64,000 nt of DNA from Lihuaxuella thermophila (GTDB lineage: Bacteria > Bacillota > Bacilli > Thermoactinomycetales > Thermoactinomycetaceae), in NCBI RefSeq assembly GCF_900110165.1, contig NZ_FOCQ01000015.1, positions 40,935-104,934 of the forward strand, in the 5' to 3' direction. Numbering within the stretch: the first letter of the stretch is position 1; each line of letters opens with the position of its first letter. The notes beneath the pieces were generated by a model. It ran no database searches. It saw nothing but the letters and a program-made list of their open reading frames with translations, and was not told where the DNA came from. Positions 16,043 to 28,531 of the stretch are shown here, in pieces. Position numbers and translations under genes: made by a program.

Positions 16043-19000
16043 TTGTCTTGGAAAATGATCCCGTGTGGCCGTCGGCAACGCCGGAGCTATGCCCGGATTA
16101 ACGAGGTATTGGAGTTGCCGAATCTGATTGAGATCCAACAGAAGTCGTACCAGTGGTTTCTCGATGAAGGGTTGCGCGAAATGTTTCAGGATATTTCGCC
16201 GATCGAGGATTTCACTGGAAATCTGGTTCTTGAGTTTATTGACTACACCTTAGGCGAACCCAAGTACAATGTGGAGGAAGCCAAAGATCACCAAGTTACT
16301 TACGCTGCACCCTTGCGCGTCAAAGTACGGCTCATCAATAAGGAGACGGGTGAGGTTAAAGAGCAGGAAGTATTTATGGGCGACTTCCCGTTGATGACTG
16401 AAACGGGCACATTTATCATCAACGGTGCTGAACGGGTCATCGTCAGCCAATTGGTTCGTTCACCCAGTGTGTATTATAACACGAAAGTGGATAAAAACGG
16501 GAAGCCGACTTATACAGCTACGGTGATTCCCAACCGGGGAGCATGGCTTGAGCTTGAAACCGACGCAAAGGATATTATCTATGTGCGCATCGACCGCACA
16601 CGGAAAATTCCTGTGACGGTTCTTTTGCGTGCCCTCGGATTCAGCAGCGATGCCGAAATTCTCGATTTGTTGGGCGACGATGAGTATGTCCGCAACACGC
16701 TGGACAAAGACAATACCGGCAATACGGAAAAGGCGCTGATCGAAATTTATGAACGCTTGCGCCCGGGTGAACCGCCTACGGCTGAAAATGCGCGCAGCCT
16801 TCTGTATGCCCGCTTCTTTGACCCCAAACGCTATGATTTGGCGAATGTGGGCCGCTACAAAATGAACAAAAAGCTGCACATCAAAAACCGTCTGCTGGGC
16901 CAAAAACTGGCTGAGCCCGTCGTAGATCCCGAAACGGGTGAAATCTTGGCTGAAGCCGGACAAGTCTTGGAGCGCCGGGTATTGGATAAGTTGTTGCCCT
17001 ATCTCACCGGTGAACAGGCTTTTGGCATGAAAGAGCATTCGGTCCGCGGCGGAGTGCCGGATGACGGTCCCGTTCGTTTGCAAACGGTTCATATCTACTC
17101 TCCGCTCGATGAAAGCAAAGTGATCAAAGTCATCTCCAACGGCGAAGTGGATCGGTCTGTGAAACATATCACTCCGTCGGATATCATCGCTTCCATCAAC
17201 TACTTTATCAACTTGCTGAACGGAGTTGGCAGCACAGACGATATCGACCATTTGGGCAACCGCCGCCTGCGATCGGTCGGTGAGCTCCTGCAAAACCAAT
17301 TCCGCATCGGTTTGTCCCGGATGGAACGAGTGGTGCGTGAGCGGATGTCCATCCAGGATGCCAATGCCATCACACCGCAGGCACTCATCAACATTCGCCC
17401 GGTCATCGCTTCCATCAAAGAGTTCTTCGGAAGCAGCCAGTTGTCCCAATTTATGGATCAAACCAATCCGTTGGCCGAACTTACTCACAAACGACGTCTT
17501 TCCGCCCTTGGACCTGGTGGTTTGACCCGGGAGCGCGCGGGGTTTGAAGTGCGTGACGTTCACCACTCACACTATGGTCGGATGTGTCCGATCGAAACTC
17601 CCGAGGGTCCGAACATCGGTTTGATCAACTCACTTTCCACCTATGCGCGGATCAATGAGTACGGGTTTATTGAAACTCCTTATCGCCGCGTAGACCCTGA
17701 GACCGGCCGTGTTACTGACGAGATTGACTATCTGACAGCGGATGAAGAGGATAACTATTATGTCGCGCAGGCCAACGCGCCGCTGGCCGAAGACGGTACT
17801 TTCCTCAATGAGACGGTAACCGTACGTTATCAGGACGAGATTTTGAACGTACCGCGCAGTCAGGTCGATTACATGGATGTTTCGCCGAAACAGGTTGTGT
17901 CTGTCGCTACTGCGTGTATCCCGTTCCTGGAAAACGACGACTCCAACCGCGCGTTGATGGGATCCAACATGCAGCGTCAGGCTGTGCCTCTCCTCAAGCC
18001 GGAAGCGCCGCTCATCGGTACCGGAATGGAGTGGATTGCGGCCCGCGATTCCGGAGTGATGATCCGCGCGAAACGCCCGGGTACCGTAGAACGGGTGACT
18101 GCGGACGAGATCTGGGTGCGGCATGAAGAAGAAGTGGACGGCCGCCTGGTGAAAGGGGACCTGGATAAATACAAGCTGATCAAGTTCCAGCGTTCCAACC
18201 AAGGAACCTGCATCAACCAGCGTCCGATCGTGCGTGTGGGCGAAAAAGTAAAGGCCGGAGATACGCTGGCTGACGGGCCTTCCACGGAGCAGGGGGAACT
18301 GGCTCTCGGACGCAACGTGGTCGTCGCGTTTATGACCTGGGAAGGGTACAACTACGAGGACGCGATTTTGCTCAGTGAAAAACTGGTGAAAGAGGATGTC
18401 TACACCTCGATTCACATAGAAAAACACGAATGCGAGGCTCGGGATACCAAGCTGGGGCCGGAAGAAATTACACGCGATATTCCGAACGTCGGGGAAGATG
18501 CTTTGAGAAATCTCGACGAACGGGGAATCATTCGCGTCGGTGCGGAAATTAAGCCGGGAGACATTCTGGTCGGTAAAGTGACTCCGAAAGGTGTGACCGA
18601 ACTGACGGCGGAAGAACGTCTCTTGCATGCGATCTTTGGTGAGAAAGCCCGTGAAGTGCGTGATACCTCGCTTCGCGTTCCGCATGGACAAGATGGAATC
18701 GTCGTCGACGTGAAAGTGTTTACCCGTGAGAATGGAGACGAGTTGCCTCCGGGCGTCAATCAATTGGTGCGCGTCTACATTGCCCAGAAGCGGAAGATTT
18801 CCGAAGGGGACAAAATGGCCGGGCGCCACGGAAACAAAGGGGTTATTGCCCGGATCATGCCGGAGGAGGATATGCCGTTCCTGCCGGATGGCCGTCCGGT
18901 GGAAGTCGTGCTCAACCCTCTCGGTGTTCCGTCGCGCATGAACATCGGACAGGTGCTGGAAGTCCACTTGGGCATGGCGGCCAAAGCGCTGGGGCTCCAT

Positions 19001-19591
19001 ATGGCGACACCGGTCTTCGACGGGGCCAGCGAGAATGATGTGTTTGAAACGTTGAAAGAAGCCGGCTTGGATGAGGACGGAAAAACCATCCTCTATGACG
19101 GCAGAACGGGTGAACCGTTTGAAAACCGTGTCACGGTCGGCGTCATGTACATGATTAAACTGGCACACATGGTTGACGACAAGATCCACGCCCGCTCCAC
19201 CGGACCGTACTCGCTCGTCACACAGCAACCGCTGGGCGGTAAGGCGCAGTTCGGAGGCCAGCGGTTTGGTGAGATGGAAGTTTGGGCACTCGAAGCGTAT
19301 GGTGCCGCGTATACTCTCCAGGAAATCCTGACCGTCAAATCGGATGATGTCGTCGGACGGGTGAAAACTTACGAAGCCATTGTCAAAGGGGAAAATGTCC
19401 CCGAACCGGGTGTGCCCGAGTCTTTTAAAGTATTGATCAAAGAGCTGCAAAGCCTGGGTATGGACGTGAAAATTCTGGCCGAAAACGAGGAAGAAATCGA
19501 GATGCGTGAATTGGAAGAGGATGAGGAACCGGCCAACGACAAACTCGATTTTGTCCTGGAAGACGGGGAAGACGCCCGGTCAACTTCGTGA
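16043..19591 (+). CDS. rpoB: DNA-directed RNA polymerase subunit beta
   Basis: RpoB is the catalytic beta subunit. The protein is about 1182 residues. The rifampicin-binding region near residues 460-510 ([30 protein letters not shown]) shows the usual residues and no obvious resistance substitution. The conserved [22 protein letters not shown] and C-terminal [29 protein letters not shown] segments are all present. I start it at TTG 16043, 6 nt after a GGGGGAG site; an ATG at 16055 is a less well-placed alternative. The C-terminal tail is short and acidic. rpoC follows after 73 nt. Confidence 0.97.
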   Translation: MSWKMIPCGRRQRRSYARINEVLELPNLIEIQQKSYQWFLDEGLREMFQDISPIEDFTGNLVLEFIDYTLGEPKYNVEEAKDHQVTYAAPLRVKVRLINKETGEVKEQEVFMGDFPLMTETGTFIINGAERVIVSQLVRSPSVYYNTKVDKNGKPTYTATVIPNRGAWLELETDAKDIIYVRIDRTRKIPVTVLLRALGFSSDAEILDLLGDDEYVRNTLDKDNTGNTEKALIEIYERLRPGEPPTAENARSLLYARFFDPKRYDLANVGRYKMNKKLHIKNRLLGQKLAEPVVDPETGEILAEAGQVLERRVLDKLLPYLTGEQAFGMKEHSVRGGVPDDGPVRLQTVHIYSPLDESKVIKVISNGEVDRSVKHITPSDIIASINYFINLLNGVGSTDDIDHLGNRRLRSVGELLQNQFRIGLSRMERVVRERMSIQDANAITPQALINIRPVIASIKEFFGSSQLSQFMDQTNPLAELTHKRRLSALGPGGLTRERAGFEVRDVHHSHYGRMCPIETPEGPNIGLINSLSTYARINEYGFIETPYRRVDPETGRVTDEIDYLTADEEDNYYVAQANAPLAEDGTFLNETVTVRYQDEILNVPRSQVDYMDVSPKQVVSVATACIPFLENDDSNRALMGSNMQRQAVPLLKPEAPLIGTGMEWIAARDSGVMIRAKRPGTVERVTADEIWVRHEEEVDGRLVKGDLDKYKLIKFQRSNQGTCINQRPIVRVGEKVKAGDTLADGPSTEQGELALGRNVVVAFMTWEGYNYEDAILLSEKLVKEDVYTSIHIEKHECEARDTKLGPEEITRDIPNVGEDALRNLDERGIIRVGAEIKPGDILVGKVTPKGVTELTAEERLLHAIFGEKAREVRDTSLRVPHGQDGIVVDVKVFTRENGDELPPGVNQLVRVYIAQKRKISEGDKMAGRHGNKGVIARIMPEEDMPFLPDGRPVEVVLNPLGVPSRMNIGQVLEVHLGMAAKALGLHMATPVFDGASENDVFETLKEAGLDEDGKTILYDGRTGEPFENRVTVGVMYMIKLAHMVDDKIHARSTGPYSLVTQQPLGGKAQFGGQRFGEMEVWALEAYGAAYTLQEILTVKSDDVVGRVKTYEAIVKGENVPEPGVPESFKVLIKELQSLGMDVKILAENEEEIEMRELEEDEEPANDKLDFVLEDGEDARSTS

Positions 19592-19664
19592 ACGTAGCAA
19601 GGGGGAGAGGTTTACGCCTTTTCCCCGCTTGCAACGGGATGAATCCTGAGGGAGGAATGCCCCA

Positions 19665-22600
19665 ATGCTCGATGTGAATAACTTTGAATATATGAAAATC
19701 GGCCTCGCCTCTCCTGAGAAAATCCGTTCCTGGTCTCGCGGGGAGGTAAAAAAGCCCGAAACGATCAACTACAGAACGCTCAAACCCGAAAAAGAAGGTC
19801 TCTTTTGTGAAAAAATCTTCGGTCCCACCAAGGACTGGGAGTGTCACTGCGGTAAGTATAAACGGGTTCGCTATAAGGGAGTCGTCTGTGACCGCTGCGG
19901 GGTGGAAGTGACCCGCGCCAAGGTGCGCCGTGAACGGATGGGGCATATCGAACTGGCCGCCCCCGTTTCCCACATTTGGTATTTCAAAGGAATTCCCAGC
20001 CGCATGGGTCTTGTTCTGGATATGTCTCCGCGCTCCCTGGAGGAAGTGATTTATTTCGCTTCCTATGTGGTTGTTGATCCGGGCCCGACTCCGCTCGAGA
20101 AAAAACAACTTCTTTCGGAGAAGGAATACCGCAGCTATCGCGAAAAATACGGCAATGCGTTCACTGCCATGATGGGGGCAGAGGCGATTAAACGGCTGCT
20201 GTCTGAAATTGACCTGGATAAAGAGGTTGAACTCTTGAAAGAAGAGTTGCAAACCGCCCAGGGACAGCGGCGCAACCGGGCCGTAAAACGGCTGGAAGTA
20301 CTGGAAGCATTCCGCTCTTCCGGCAACCGCCCGGAATGGATGGTTTTGGATGTTCTGCCGGTCATTCCTCCGGAACTCCGTCCGATGGTGCAGCTGGACG
20401 GGGGACGTTTTGCCACTTCCGACTTGAATGACCTGTACCGGCGCGTGATCAACCGGAACAACCGTCTCAAGCGATTGCTCGATCTCGGCGCCCCGGATAT
20501 CATCGTGCAAAATGAGAAGCGGATGCTGCAGGAAGCGGTGGATGCCTTGATTGACAACGGCCGCCGCGGTCGTCCGGTGACTGGTCCCGGCAACCGCCCG
20601 CTGAAATCCCTGTCCCACATGCTGAAGGGAAAACAGGGCCGGTTCCGCCAGAACCTGCTCGGAAAACGGGTAGACTACTCCGGACGTTCGGTGATTGTCG
20701 TCGGGCCCAACCTGAAAATGTACCAATGCGGCCTGCCGAAAGAAATGGCCTTGGAGCTGTTTAAGCCGTTTGTGATGAAAGAATTGGTGGCTAAAGGGCT
20801 GGCCCACAATATCAAAAGCGCGAAACGGAAAGTAGAGCGCGTACATCCGGAAGTTTGGGACGTCCTTGAAGAAGTGATCAAAGAACATCCGGTGCTCTTA
20901 AACCGTGCGCCCACCCTTCACCGTCTCGGAATTCAAGCGTTTGAACCGGTCCTGGTAGAAGGCCGTGCGATCCGTTTGCACCCGCTGGTATGTACGGCCT
21001 ACAACGCCGACTTTGACGGTGACCAAATGGCCGTTCACGTCCCGCTCTCCGCAGAAGCGCAGGCGGAAGCCCGCCTGTTGATGCTGGCCGCGCAAAACAT
21101 TCTCAACCCAAAAGACGGAAAACCTGTGGTCACGCCTTCTCAGGATATGGTCTTGGGCTGTTACTATCTGACCATCGAAAAGGACGGGGACAAAGGGGAA
21201 GGGAATATCTACTATTCCATCTCTGAAGCGATCAACGCCTATCATCACGGGTATATCACTTTGCACAGCCGGATCGCGATCCCTGCGAAAAACGTCAGGA
21301 AGACGACCTTTACGGATAAACAGCGGAATGCGCTCCTCATCACCACGGTGGGCAAGCTCATTTTCAATGAGATCTTCCCGGAAGAATTCCCCTACATCAA
21401 CGAACCGGGCAAGAAAAACTTTGCCGGCACGCCGGATAAATACTTTATTTTCGACAAAGGGACCAACATTCGCGAATTTGTCAAGGGGATGTCAGATCCC
21501 GGAGCGATTAAGAAGAAAGACCTGGGGGCCATTATCGCCGAGTGTTTCCGCCGCTTTGGAACCACCACGACTGCGGAGATCCTCGACAAAGTAAAAGCGC
21601 TGGGTTATTCGTATTCGACCAAAGCCGGTATTACCATGTCGGTATCCGATGTCACCGTGCCGGAGCAAAAATCGGAAATTCTGGCCGAAGCCGAACAAAA
21701 AGTCGAAACGGTGATGAAGCAATACCGCCGCGGTCTCATTACGGATGACGAGCGATATGAACGGATCATTTCCATCTGGAGCCAGGCCAAAGACCAGATT
21801 ACGGAAGTCCTCATGAAAAATTTGGGTAAATACAACCCGATTTACATGATGGCGCACTCCGGAGCGCGGGGGAACGTTTCCCAGATTACGCAGCTGGCCG
21901 GAATGCGGGGTCTGATGGCCAACCCGGCCGGTAAAATCATTGAGCAACCGATTCGCACCAACTTCCGTGAAGGGCTGACCGTGTTGGAATACTTCATTTC
22001 CACCCACGGGGCGCGCAAAGGTCTGGCGGATACAGCTCTCCGAACGGCCGACTCCGGTTACCTGACCCGCCGTCTGGTCGACGTGGCCCAAGACGTTATC
22101 GTGCGCGAAGAAGATTGCGGTACGGATAAAGGGTTGGAAGTGACGCACATCTCGGACGGAAACGAAATCATTGAAGGACTGTACGACCGCATTGTCGGAC
22201 GTACCGCTTTTAAAACGATTCGCCATCCCGAAACGGGAGAAGTGATCGTTTCCCGCAACCAACTGATCGATGAGGAAATTGCCTCCAAGATCATAGAAGC
22301 GGGCATTGATCGGGTCGTGATCCGTTCCGTGCTGTCGTGCCGGACCAAACACGGTGTCTGCAAAAAGTGTTACGGCCGCAACCTGGCCTTGGGTACCCCT
22401 GTGGAAATCGGTGAAGCGGTTGGTATTATCGCGGCACAATCCATCGGTGAACCCGGTACCCAGCTGACGATGCGTACCTTCCATACCGGTGGGGTAGCGG
22501 GAGATGATATTACCCAAGGTTTGCCGCGGATTCAGGAGCTGTTTGAGGCCCGGAACCCGAAAGGGCAAGCGGTGATCAGTGAGATTTCGGGTGAGGTCGT

Positions 22601-23288
22601 CGATATTCGCGAAGTCAAAGACCGCCGTGAAATCGAGATCAAAGGAGAAGTGGAAACGAAAGTCCATTTCGCTCCTTATGGTTCCCGTCTTCGCGTTGCC
22701 GTTGGGGAACAGGTCAAAGCCGGGGACGAATTGACGGAGGGTTCGATCGACCCAAAAGAACTGTTGCGCGTCAAGGGCGTTCATGGCGTACAGCAGTACA
22801 TCCTGCAAGAAGTACAAAAGGTGTACCGCTTGCAAGGGGTGGAAATCAATGACAAGCACATCGAAGTGATGATCCGGCAGATGATGCGCAAAGTCCGCAT
22901 CACCGATGCGGGAACAACCGATCTGCTGCCGGGTTCCGTCGTGGATATCCACGATTATGAAGAAGCGAACAAGAAAGAACTTCTCACCGGGGGCGAACCG
23001 GCAGTGGCCCGTCCTGTACTCCTGGGAATCACCAAAGCTTCCTTGGAAACGGAATCTTTCTTGTCGGCGGCGTCCTTCCAGGAGACGACCCGTGTCTTGA
23101 CCGATGCGGCGATCAAAGGAAAAGTGGACCGACTGCTCGGACTCAAGGAAAATGTGATTATCGGTAAACTGGTTCCTGCCGGTACCGGCATGGCCCGCTA
23201 CCGGACTCTTAAAATCGCTCAGGCGAACGAAACCGACGGTAACAACAAAGATGCTTCCGCCAAGCAAAAGGTGTTGATCGACTCTTAA
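19665..23288 (+). CDS. rpoC: DNA-directed RNA polymerase subunit beta'
   Basis: RpoC supplies the active-site magnesium ligands. The 1207-residue protein has the N-terminal zinc finger ([20 protein letters not shown], near residues 60-78), the catalytic NADFDGD at 447-453 (D449, D451, D453), the trigger-loop and bridge regions, and the second zinc motif [11 protein letters not shown] near residue 890. GGGAGG lies ahead of the ATG. The C-terminal tail is short and hydrophilic. Length is normal for a Gram-positive rpoC without large lineage insertions. Confidence 0.98.
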   Translation: MLDVNNFEYMKIGLASPEKIRSWSRGEVKKPETINYRTLKPEKEGLFCEKIFGPTKDWECHCGKYKRVRYKGVVCDRCGVEVTRAKVRRERMGHIELAAPVSHIWYFKGIPSRMGLVLDMSPRSLEEVIYFASYVVVDPGPTPLEKKQLLSEKEYRSYREKYGNAFTAMMGAEAIKRLLSEIDLDKEVELLKEELQTAQGQRRNRAVKRLEVLEAFRSSGNRPEWMVLDVLPVIPPELRPMVQLDGGRFATSDLNDLYRRVINRNNRLKRLLDLGAPDIIVQNEKRMLQEAVDALIDNGRRGRPVTGPGNRPLKSLSHMLKGKQGRFRQNLLGKRVDYSGRSVIVVGPNLKMYQCGLPKEMALELFKPFVMKELVAKGLAHNIKSAKRKVERVHPEVWDVLEEVIKEHPVLLNRAPTLHRLGIQAFEPVLVEGRAIRLHPLVCTAYNADFDGDQMAVHVPLSAEAQAEARLLMLAAQNILNPKDGKPVVTPSQDMVLGCYYLTIEKDGDKGEGNIYYSISEAINAYHHGYITLHSRIAIPAKNVRKTTFTDKQRNALLITTVGKLIFNEIFPEEFPYINEPGKKNFAGTPDKYFIFDKGTNIREFVKGMSDPGAIKKKDLGAIIAECFRRFGTTTTAEILDKVKALGYSYSTKAGITMSVSDVTVPEQKSEILAEAEQKVETVMKQYRRGLITDDERYERIISIWSQAKDQITEVLMKNLGKYNPIYMMAHSGARGNVSQITQLAGMRGLMANPAGKIIEQPIRTNFREGLTVLEYFISTHGARKGLADTALRTADSGYLTRRLVDVAQDVIVREEDCGTDKGLEVTHISDGNEIIEGLYDRIVGRTAFKTIRHPETGEVIVSRNQLIDEEIASKIIEAGIDRVVIRSVLSCRTKHGVCKKCYGRNLALGTPVEIGEAVGIIAAQSIGEPGTQLTMRTFHTGGVAGDDITQGLPRIQELFEARNPKGQAVISEISGEVVDIREVKDRREIEIKGEVETKVHFAPYGSRLRVAVGEQVKAGDELTEGSIDPKELLRVKGVHGVQQYILQEVQKVYRLQGVEINDKHIEVMIRQMMRKVRITDAGTTDLLPGSVVDIHDYEEANKKELLTGGEPAVARPVLLGITKASLETESFLSAASFQETTRVLTDAAIKGKVDRLLGLKENVIIGKLVPAGTGMARYRTLKIAQANETDGNNKDASAKQKVLIDS

Positions 23289-23306
23289 TCGGCTAAGGTT
23301 TTCTTG

Positions 23307-23335
23307 TTGACTTTAGCAGATGCAGGTGTTAAGAT
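23307..23335 (+). promoter_or_regulatory. promoter for ybxF and probably the str operon
   Basis: TTGACT (23307-23312), a 17-nt spacer ending in TGT (an extended -10) and TAAGAT (23330-23335), just after the rpoC stop. Confidence 0.65.
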
Positions 23336-23378
23336 ATTTTCGTGTGCTTGGGAACCATTCACTTTGGAGGGCGATTCA

Positions 23379-23627
23379 ATGTCTTATGAAAAAGTGAAAC
23401 AAGCAAAGTCGTTGACGATCGGCACCAAGCAAACCAAGAAGGCGATCGAGCAAGGTAGAGCCGAAGAGGTATTTGTGGCCGATGATGCGGACCCGCAAAT
23501 CACCCGCTCTATCATCTCGATGTGCAAAGAACGGGGAATTGCTGTTGTACATGTGGACTCCATGAGAGATTTGGGGAAAGCATGCGGGATTGAAGTGGGT
23601 GCAGCTACAGCAGCCATTCTGAAGTAA
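23379..23627 (+). CDS. ybxF: L7Ae-family K-turn RNA-binding protein (YbxF)
   Basis: The 82-residue protein has the L7Ae/L30e fold: [67 protein letters not shown]. Bacillus YbxF binds kink-turns in riboswitches in vitro; its cellular role is unsettled. I start it at ATG 23379, 7 nt after GGAGGG, because upstream codons in this frame overlap the promoter. It lies between rpoC and rpsL, as in B. subtilis. Confidence 0.9.
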   Translation: MSYEKVKQAKSLTIGTKQTKKAIEQGRAEEVFVADDADPQITRSIISMCKERGIAVVHVDSMRDLGKACGIEVGAATAAILK

Positions 23628-23653
23628 ACGGATGGAGCGACTGAAAAAGATGA

Positions 23654-23684
23654 GATCGCGTGCCTGTGGAATGGGCGCGCGATC
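23654..23684 (+). other. stable hairpin in the rpsL leader
   Basis: An 11-bp stem (GATCGCGTGCC 23654-23664 with GGCGCGCGATC 23674-23684, one G-T pair) is followed 12 nt later by a short AAAGG/CCTTT hairpin and T6 (about 23696-23716). The pair could act as an attenuator for the str operon. No counterpart is known to me. Confidence 0.45.
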
Positions 23685-23784
23685 CTGATTCAATAAAGGT
23701 CGTTCGCCTTTTTTTGACCATGGATGAAACACCTGGATCTGTGGTCTTGATTCTGAAGACCAACGAAAAAGGAGGTGCCAGCAT

Positions 23785-24198
23785 ATGCCAACAATTAACC
23801 AGCTCGTACGCAAAGGTCGTAAAGCGAAAGTGAGAAAATCGAAGTCTCCTGCATTGCAATACACGTACAACAGCTTCAAAAAAGAAACGGTACCCCAAAG
23901 CGCTCCGCAAAAACGCGGTGTGTGCACCCGTGTGGGAACCATGACCCCGAAAAAACCGAACTCTGCGCTGCGTAAATATGCCCGTGTTCGTTTGACCAAC
24001 GGCACCGAGGTGACTGCATACATTCCGGGGATCGGTCACAACCTGCAAGAGCACTCCGTCGTTCTCATTCGCGGAGGCCGTGTGAAGGACCTGCCTGGTG
24101 TTCGTTATCACATCGTCCGCGGTGCACTCGATACCGCCGGTGTAAACAACCGTATGCAAGGCCGTTCCAAGTACGGTACCAAACGTCCTAAAAAATAA
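23785..24198 (+). CDS. rpsL: 30S ribosomal protein S12
   Basis: S12 is at the decoding centre. The 137-residue protein has the invariant [20 protein letters not shown] segment and the [34 protein letters not shown] segment, with the lysines where streptomycin-resistance changes occur unaltered. AAGGAGG lies ahead of the ATG. It begins the str operon rpsL-rpsG-fusA-tuf. Confidence 0.98.
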   Translation: MPTINQLVRKGRKAKVRKSKSPALQYTYNSFKKETVPQSAPQKRGVCTRVGTMTPKKPNSALRKYARVRLTNGTEVTAYIPGIGHNLQEHSVVLIRGGRVKDLPGVRYHIVRGALDTAGVNNRMQGRSKYGTKRPKK

Positions 24199-24245
24199 GG
24201 TTCATCTTAAGCACCAGAAATTGAAGTGGAAAAGGAGGGAAAAGC

Positions 24246-24716
24246 ATGCCGCGTAAAGGCCCAGTACCTCGCAGGGACGCACTTCCTGATCCGATTTACA
24301 ACAGCAAGTTGGTAACTCGTCTGATCAACCGTCTCATGTATGACGGTAAAAAAGGAAAGGCCCAGCGAATTCTTTACGATGCTTTTGATATCATTCGGGA
24401 GCGTACCGGCAAAGACCCGATGGAAGTATTTGAGCAGGCGCTCAAAAACGTGATGCCGGTACTCGAAGTTAAAGCCCGCCGTGTAGGTGGTGCCAACTAC
24501 CAAGTTCCGGTTGAGGTGAAACCCGAGCGGCGCACCAGCCTAGGGTTGCGCTGGTTGGTCAGCTACGCTCGCCTCCGCAACGAAAAAACCATGCAGGAGC
24601 GTTTGGCTAACGAAATTATGGATGCAGCCAACAACACCGGTTCGGCTGTGAAGAAAAAAGAAGATACGCATCGTATGGCCGAAGCCAACCGTGCATTTGC
24701 ACATTACCGCTGGTAA
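24246..24716 (+). CDS. rpsG: 30S ribosomal protein S7
   Basis: S7 is a primary assembly protein of the 30S head. The 156-residue protein is recognised by [41 protein letters not shown] and the VRSxxRRxG-like [19 protein letters not shown] segment, and ends in [16 protein letters not shown] lies 6 nt before the ATG. fusA follows at 40 nt. Confidence 0.98.
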   Translation: MPRKGPVPRRDALPDPIYNSKLVTRLINRLMYDGKKGKAQRILYDAFDIIRERTGKDPMEVFEQALKNVMPVLEVKARRVGGANYQVPVEVKPERRTSLGLRWLVSYARLRNEKTMQERLANEIMDAANNTGSAVKKKEDTHRMAEANRAFAHYRW

Positions 24717-24756
24717 TGCCCAGACATTCTTGTGAATATGAAGGGAGAAATTTCCG

Positions 24757-26832
24757 ATGGCACGTGAATTCTCCTTGAAAGATACACGGAATATCGGGAT
24801 CATGGCTCATATCGATGCAGGAAAAACAACGACTACTGAGCGTATTCTCTTCTATACCGGTCGCGTTCACAAAATTGGTGAGGTGCACGAAGGCGCTGCA
24901 ACCATGGACTGGATGGAACAGGAGCAAGAGCGCGGAATCACCATTACTTCCGCTGCTACCACTGCTCAGTGGAAGGGTCACCGGATCAATATCATTGATA
25001 CTCCGGGACACGTTGATTTTACTGTCGAAGTAGAGCGGTCCCTCCGTGTACTGGATGGAGCCGTTGGGGTATTCTGCGCAAAAGGCGGCGTAGAACCTCA
25101 ATCGGAAACTGTTTGGAGACAAGCAGACCGTTATGGTGTACCGCGTATCGCGTATGTAAACAAAATGGATATCATCGGTGCCGACTTCTACGGCGCTGTT
25201 GAGCAAATGCGCGAGCGTCTTCAAGCGAACGCAGTCCCGATCCAATTGCCGATCGGCGCAGAAGATACCTTCGAAGGTATCATTGACCTGGTTAAAATGC
25301 AGGCGATTGTGTACACCGATGATCTCGGTACTCAGTCCGAAGCGCGCGAAATTCCGGATGAGTACAAGGAAAAAGCGGAAGAGTACCGCAACCAGCTCAT
25401 CGAAGCAGTTGCGGACTTGGACGAAGAGCTGATGATGAAATACCTCGAAGGTGAAGAAATCACTGAAGAGGAAATCAAGGCGGCTCTGCGCAAAGGTACC
25501 TGTGAAGTGAAAATCACTCCGGTACTTTGCGGTTCTTCCTACAAAAACAAAGGGGTACAGCCGCTCCTCGATGCGGTTGTCGATTATCTGCCCTCTCCGC
25601 TGGATGTTCCCGCGATTCAGGGGCAGCTGCCCGACGGCACTGAAGCGGTTCGCCATTCCAGCGATGATGAGCCGTTCGCCGCTCTGGCGTTCAAAATTAT
25701 GTCCGACCCGTATGTCGGTAAACTGACATTCTTCCGCGTCTACTCCGGTACGTTGAATTCAGGCTCCTATGTGCTGAACTCCACCAAAGGGAAGCGCGAG
25801 CGGATTGGCCGCATTCTCCAAATGCACGCCAACCACCGTGAAGAGATCAGCACCGTTTATGCAGGTGACATCGCTGCAGCCGTTGGCCTCAAGGATACCA
25901 CAACCGGGGAAACTCTCTGTGATGAGAAAAACCCGATCATCCTTGAGTCCATGGAATTCCCGGATCCGGTGCTCCAGATCGCGATTGAACCAAAATCCAA
26001 GAGCGATCAGGATAAAATGGGTGTGGCGCTTGCCAAATTGGCGGAAGAAGATCCCACCTTCAAAACATTTACCGATGAAGAAACCGGGCAAACCATCATC
26101 TCCGGTATGGGTGAGCTCCACCTGGACATCATCGTGGACCGTCTCAGACGTGAATTTAAAGTAGAAGCCAATGTGGGCGCTCCGCAGGTGGCTTACAAAG
26201 AAACTTTCCGCAGCCCCGCCAAAGTGGAAGGAAAGTTTATCCGCCAGTCCGGTGGACGCGGGCAATACGGTCACGTTTGGGTCGAATTCGAGCCGCTTGA
26301 AGAAGGTGCCGGCTTCGAATTTGTCAACAAGATTGTCGGTGGCGTGGTGCCGAAGGAATACATCCCGGCCGTACAAGCAGGGATCGAAGAAGCCATGCAG
26401 AATGGTGTCCTGGCCGGTTATCCGCTGGTCGACATCCGGGCAACGCTCGTCGATGGTTCTTACCACGATGTAGACTCCTCGGAAATGGCATTCAAGATCG
26501 CCGGTTCCATGGCGCTGAAAGCTGCGGGAGCCAAGTGTAACCCCGTCCTTCTCGAGCCTGTGATGAAAGTGGAAGTCGTTGTTCCCGAAGAGTTTATGGG
26601 GGACGTTATGGGCGACATCAACGCTCGTCGCGGTCGCGTAGAAGGAATGGAATCCCGCGGTGGTGCACAGATCGTTCGCGGAATGGTTCCGCTTGCGGAA
26701 TTGTTTGGTTACGTGAACAATTTGCGTTCCCGTACCCAAGGCCGCGGTACGTTCACCATGGTGTTTGACCACTATGAGGAAGTGCCGAAGAACATCGCTG
26801 ATGAAATCATCAAGAAATCTTCCGGCGCATAA
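24757..26832 (+). CDS. fusA: elongation factor G
   Basis: EF-G catalyses ribosomal translocation using GTP. The 691-residue protein has the G-domain motifs AHIDAGKTT (P loop), the ITSAATT effector region, DTPGHVD and NKMD, followed by domain II, and the C-terminal domains IV-V with [18 protein letters not shown] and [23 protein letters not shown]. Length is typical. A hairpin and a gap of 109 nt separate it from tuf. Confidence 0.98.
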   Translation: MAREFSLKDTRNIGIMAHIDAGKTTTTERILFYTGRVHKIGEVHEGAATMDWMEQEQERGITITSAATTAQWKGHRINIIDTPGHVDFTVEVERSLRVLDGAVGVFCAKGGVEPQSETVWRQADRYGVPRIAYVNKMDIIGADFYGAVEQMRERLQANAVPIQLPIGAEDTFEGIIDLVKMQAIVYTDDLGTQSEAREIPDEYKEKAEEYRNQLIEAVADLDEELMMKYLEGEEITEEEIKAALRKGTCEVKITPVLCGSSYKNKGVQPLLDAVVDYLPSPLDVPAIQGQLPDGTEAVRHSSDDEPFAALAFKIMSDPYVGKLTFFRVYSGTLNSGSYVLNSTKGKRERIGRILQMHANHREEISTVYAGDIAAAVGLKDTTTGETLCDEKNPIILESMEFPDPVLQIAIEPKSKSDQDKMGVALAKLAEEDPTFKTFTDEETGQTIISGMGELHLDIIVDRLRREFKVEANVGAPQVAYKETFRSPAKVEGKFIRQSGGRGQYGHVWVEFEPLEEGAGFEFVNKIVGGVVPKEYIPAVQAGIEEAMQNGVLAGYPLVDIRATLVDGSYHDVDSSEMAFKIAGSMALKAAGAKCNPVLLEPVMKVEVVVPEEFMGDVMGDINARRGRVEGMESRGGAQIVRGMVPLAELFGYVNNLRSRTQGRGTFTMVFDHYEEVPKNIADEIIKKSSGA

Positions 26833-26858
26833 TTGATGTTCCATTAGAAGAAACTGGA

Positions 26859-26877
26859 GAAGCGGTTCTGCCGCTTC
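26859..26877 (+). other. hairpin between fusA and tuf
   Basis: GAAGCGG (26859-26865) pairs with CCGCTTC (26871-26877) around TTCTG. It lacks a T-run, so it may be an mRNA-processing or stability element that sets different fusA and tuf levels. That role is inference. Confidence 0.4.
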
Positions 26878-26941
26878 CCGGGTTTCCTATACATCCACAA
26901 AAATCAATACTTATTCCTTAATAAAGGGAGGATTATGAGTC

Positions 26942-28129
26942 ATGGCTAAAGCCAAGTTTGAACGTACAAAACCTCACGTTAACATTGGTACCATCGGTCA
27001 CGTTGACCACGGTAAAACCACTTTGACCGCTGCGATCACCACCGTTCTCGCTCAAAAAGGCGGTGCACAAGCAACTGCTTACGACCAAATCGATAAAGCT
27101 CCGGAAGAAAGAGAACGTGGTATCACCATCTCCACCGCTCACGTTGAGTATGAGACCGAAAATCGTCACTATGCTCACGTTGACTGCCCGGGACACGCTG
27201 ACTACGTGAAAAACATGATCACCGGTGCTGCTCAGATGGACGGGGCTATTCTCGTAGTATCCGCTGCTGACGGTCCGATGCCGCAAACCCGTGAGCACAT
27301 CTTGCTCTCCCGTCAGGTAGGGGTACCGTACATCGTCGTATTCTTGAACAAAGTTGACATGGTTGACGATGAAGAGCTTCTCGAACTCGTTGAAATGGAA
27401 GTTCGTGAACTCCTCTCCGAGTACGAGTTCCCGGGAGATGACATTCCTGTAGTCAAAGGTTCCGCTCTCAAAGCTCTCGAAGATCCGACTGGTGAGTGGG
27501 CTGAGCGCATCCATGAACTGATGGCTGCTGTTGACGAGTACGTTCCGACCCCGGAACGCGAAACCGACAAACCTCTCCTCATGCCTGTTGAGGACGTATT
27601 TACCATCACCGGTCGCGGTACCGTTGCTACCGGCCGTGTAGAGCGCGGAATTGTTAAAGTGGGTGACGAAGTAGAAATCGTTGGTCTCGCTGAAACCCGC
27701 AAAACCGTTGTAACCGGTGTGGAAATGTTCCGCAAGCTGCTCGATCAAGCTCAAGCTGGTGACAACATCGGTGCCCTCTTGCGTGGTGTTGAGCGTAAAG
27801 ACGTACAACGCGGTCAAGTTATCGCTAAACCTGGCAGCGTGAAGCCGCACACCAAGTTCAAAGCTCAAGTATACGTTCTCTCCAAAGAAGAAGGTGGACG
27901 TCATACCCCGTTCTTCTCCGGTTACCGTCCGCAATTCTACTTCCGTACCACTGACGTAACCGGCGTTATCAAATTGCCGGAAGGCGTTGAAATGTGCATG
28001 CCTGGCGACAACGTAGAAATGGAAGTAGAACTCATCGCTCCGATCGCGATCGAAGACGGTACTCGTTTCGCGATCCGTGAAGGCGGACGTACCGTAGGTG
28101 CCGGCGCTGTAACTTCGATCATCGAGTAA
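26942..28129 (+). CDS. tuf: elongation factor Tu
   Basis: EF-Tu delivers aminoacyl-tRNA to the ribosome. The 395-residue protein has GHVDHGKTT, the RGITIS effector loop, DCPGHADYV and NKVDMVDD, and the usual beta-barrel domains 2 and 3. Codon usage is strongly biased, as for highly expressed genes. An intrinsic terminator ends the str operon right after the stop. Confidence 0.99.
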   Translation: MAKAKFERTKPHVNIGTIGHVDHGKTTLTAAITTVLAQKGGAQATAYDQIDKAPEERERGITISTAHVEYETENRHYAHVDCPGHADYVKNMITGAAQMDGAILVVSAADGPMPQTREHILLSRQVGVPYIVVFLNKVDMVDDEELLELVEMEVRELLSEYEFPGDDIPVVKGSALKALEDPTGEWAERIHELMAAVDEYVPTPERETDKPLLMPVEDVFTITGRGTVATGRVERGIVKVGDEVEIVGLAETRKTVVTGVEMFRKLLDQAQAGDNIGALLRGVERKDVQRGQVIAKPGSVKPHTKFKAQVYVLSKEEGGRHTPFFSGYRPQFYFRTTDVTGVIKLPEGVEMCMPGDNVEMEVELIAPIAIEDGTRFAIREGGRTVGAGAVTSIIE

Positions 28130-28142
28130 TTTCCCATCCATC

Positions 28143-28180
28143 AGGCTGTTAACCCGTTTTGGGCTGACAGCCTTTTTTTG
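28143..28180 (+). terminator. terminator of the str operon
   Basis: AGGCTGT (28143-28149) pairs with ACAGCCT (28167-28173), with an inner ACCC/GGGC pairing, followed by a run of T residues. Confidence 0.88.
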
Positions 28181-28463
28181 TTTTTTGATCAGTCGGTGGA
28201 AGGCTGGCGTATTCTTTGGAAAGCTGAAGAAAGACGACGAGAACCCGGAGACGGGGCGATCGGCGTCCCGTAACCGCTGTATTCTTTATGAAATGGAACG
28301 GACGGAACCACTGGCTGAACTCATAATATCGTAATCACAACTCATTTAATCAACCACTTTCATTTTGCACCAATGGACCGCTGAGTCTGGATCATAAATG
28401 TAAAACGGAATAAATGAGCCCATTCATTTTTAACGATTTTTCGATCGTATTTCGAACATTTTA
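28181..28463. other. gene-free stretch after tuf
   Basis: I see no gene or RNA here. The left part (28190-28310) is GC-richer and the right part AT-rich. In B. subtilis a single hydrolase gene (ybaC) occupies this position; nothing like it is visible. Confidence 0.55.
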
Positions 28464-28492
28464 TGAACAAAATGCGATCCTTGTGGTATGAT
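28464..28492 (+). promoter_or_regulatory. promoter for the small membrane protein
   Basis: An extended -10 (TGG then TATGAT 28487-28492) with a weak -35 TGAACA (28464-28469) at 17 nt. The predicted start near 28499 rules out an upstream in-frame start at 28463. Confidence 0.5.
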
Positions 28493-28531
28493 GAACATAT
28501 AGATGTTCTATCTAACCAAGGGGTTGGGATC

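Noticed and set aside
17630..19450. 606-codon open frame antisense to rpoB
   Set aside because: It is fully covered by rpoB on the plus strand, has no ribosome-binding site and its composition is the complement of a strongly biased gene. Long antisense frames of this type are usual in such genes.
21492..23267. 591-codon open frame antisense to rpoC
   Set aside because: Same reasoning as for rpoB: it is the reverse of a conserved gene.
24616..25656. 346-codon open frame antisense to fusA
   Set aside because: It overlaps rpsG and fusA, both certain, and encodes no recognised domain.
26933..28141. 402-codon open frame antisense to tuf
   Set aside because: EF-Tu on the plus strand is certain; the antisense frame is a by-product of codon bias.
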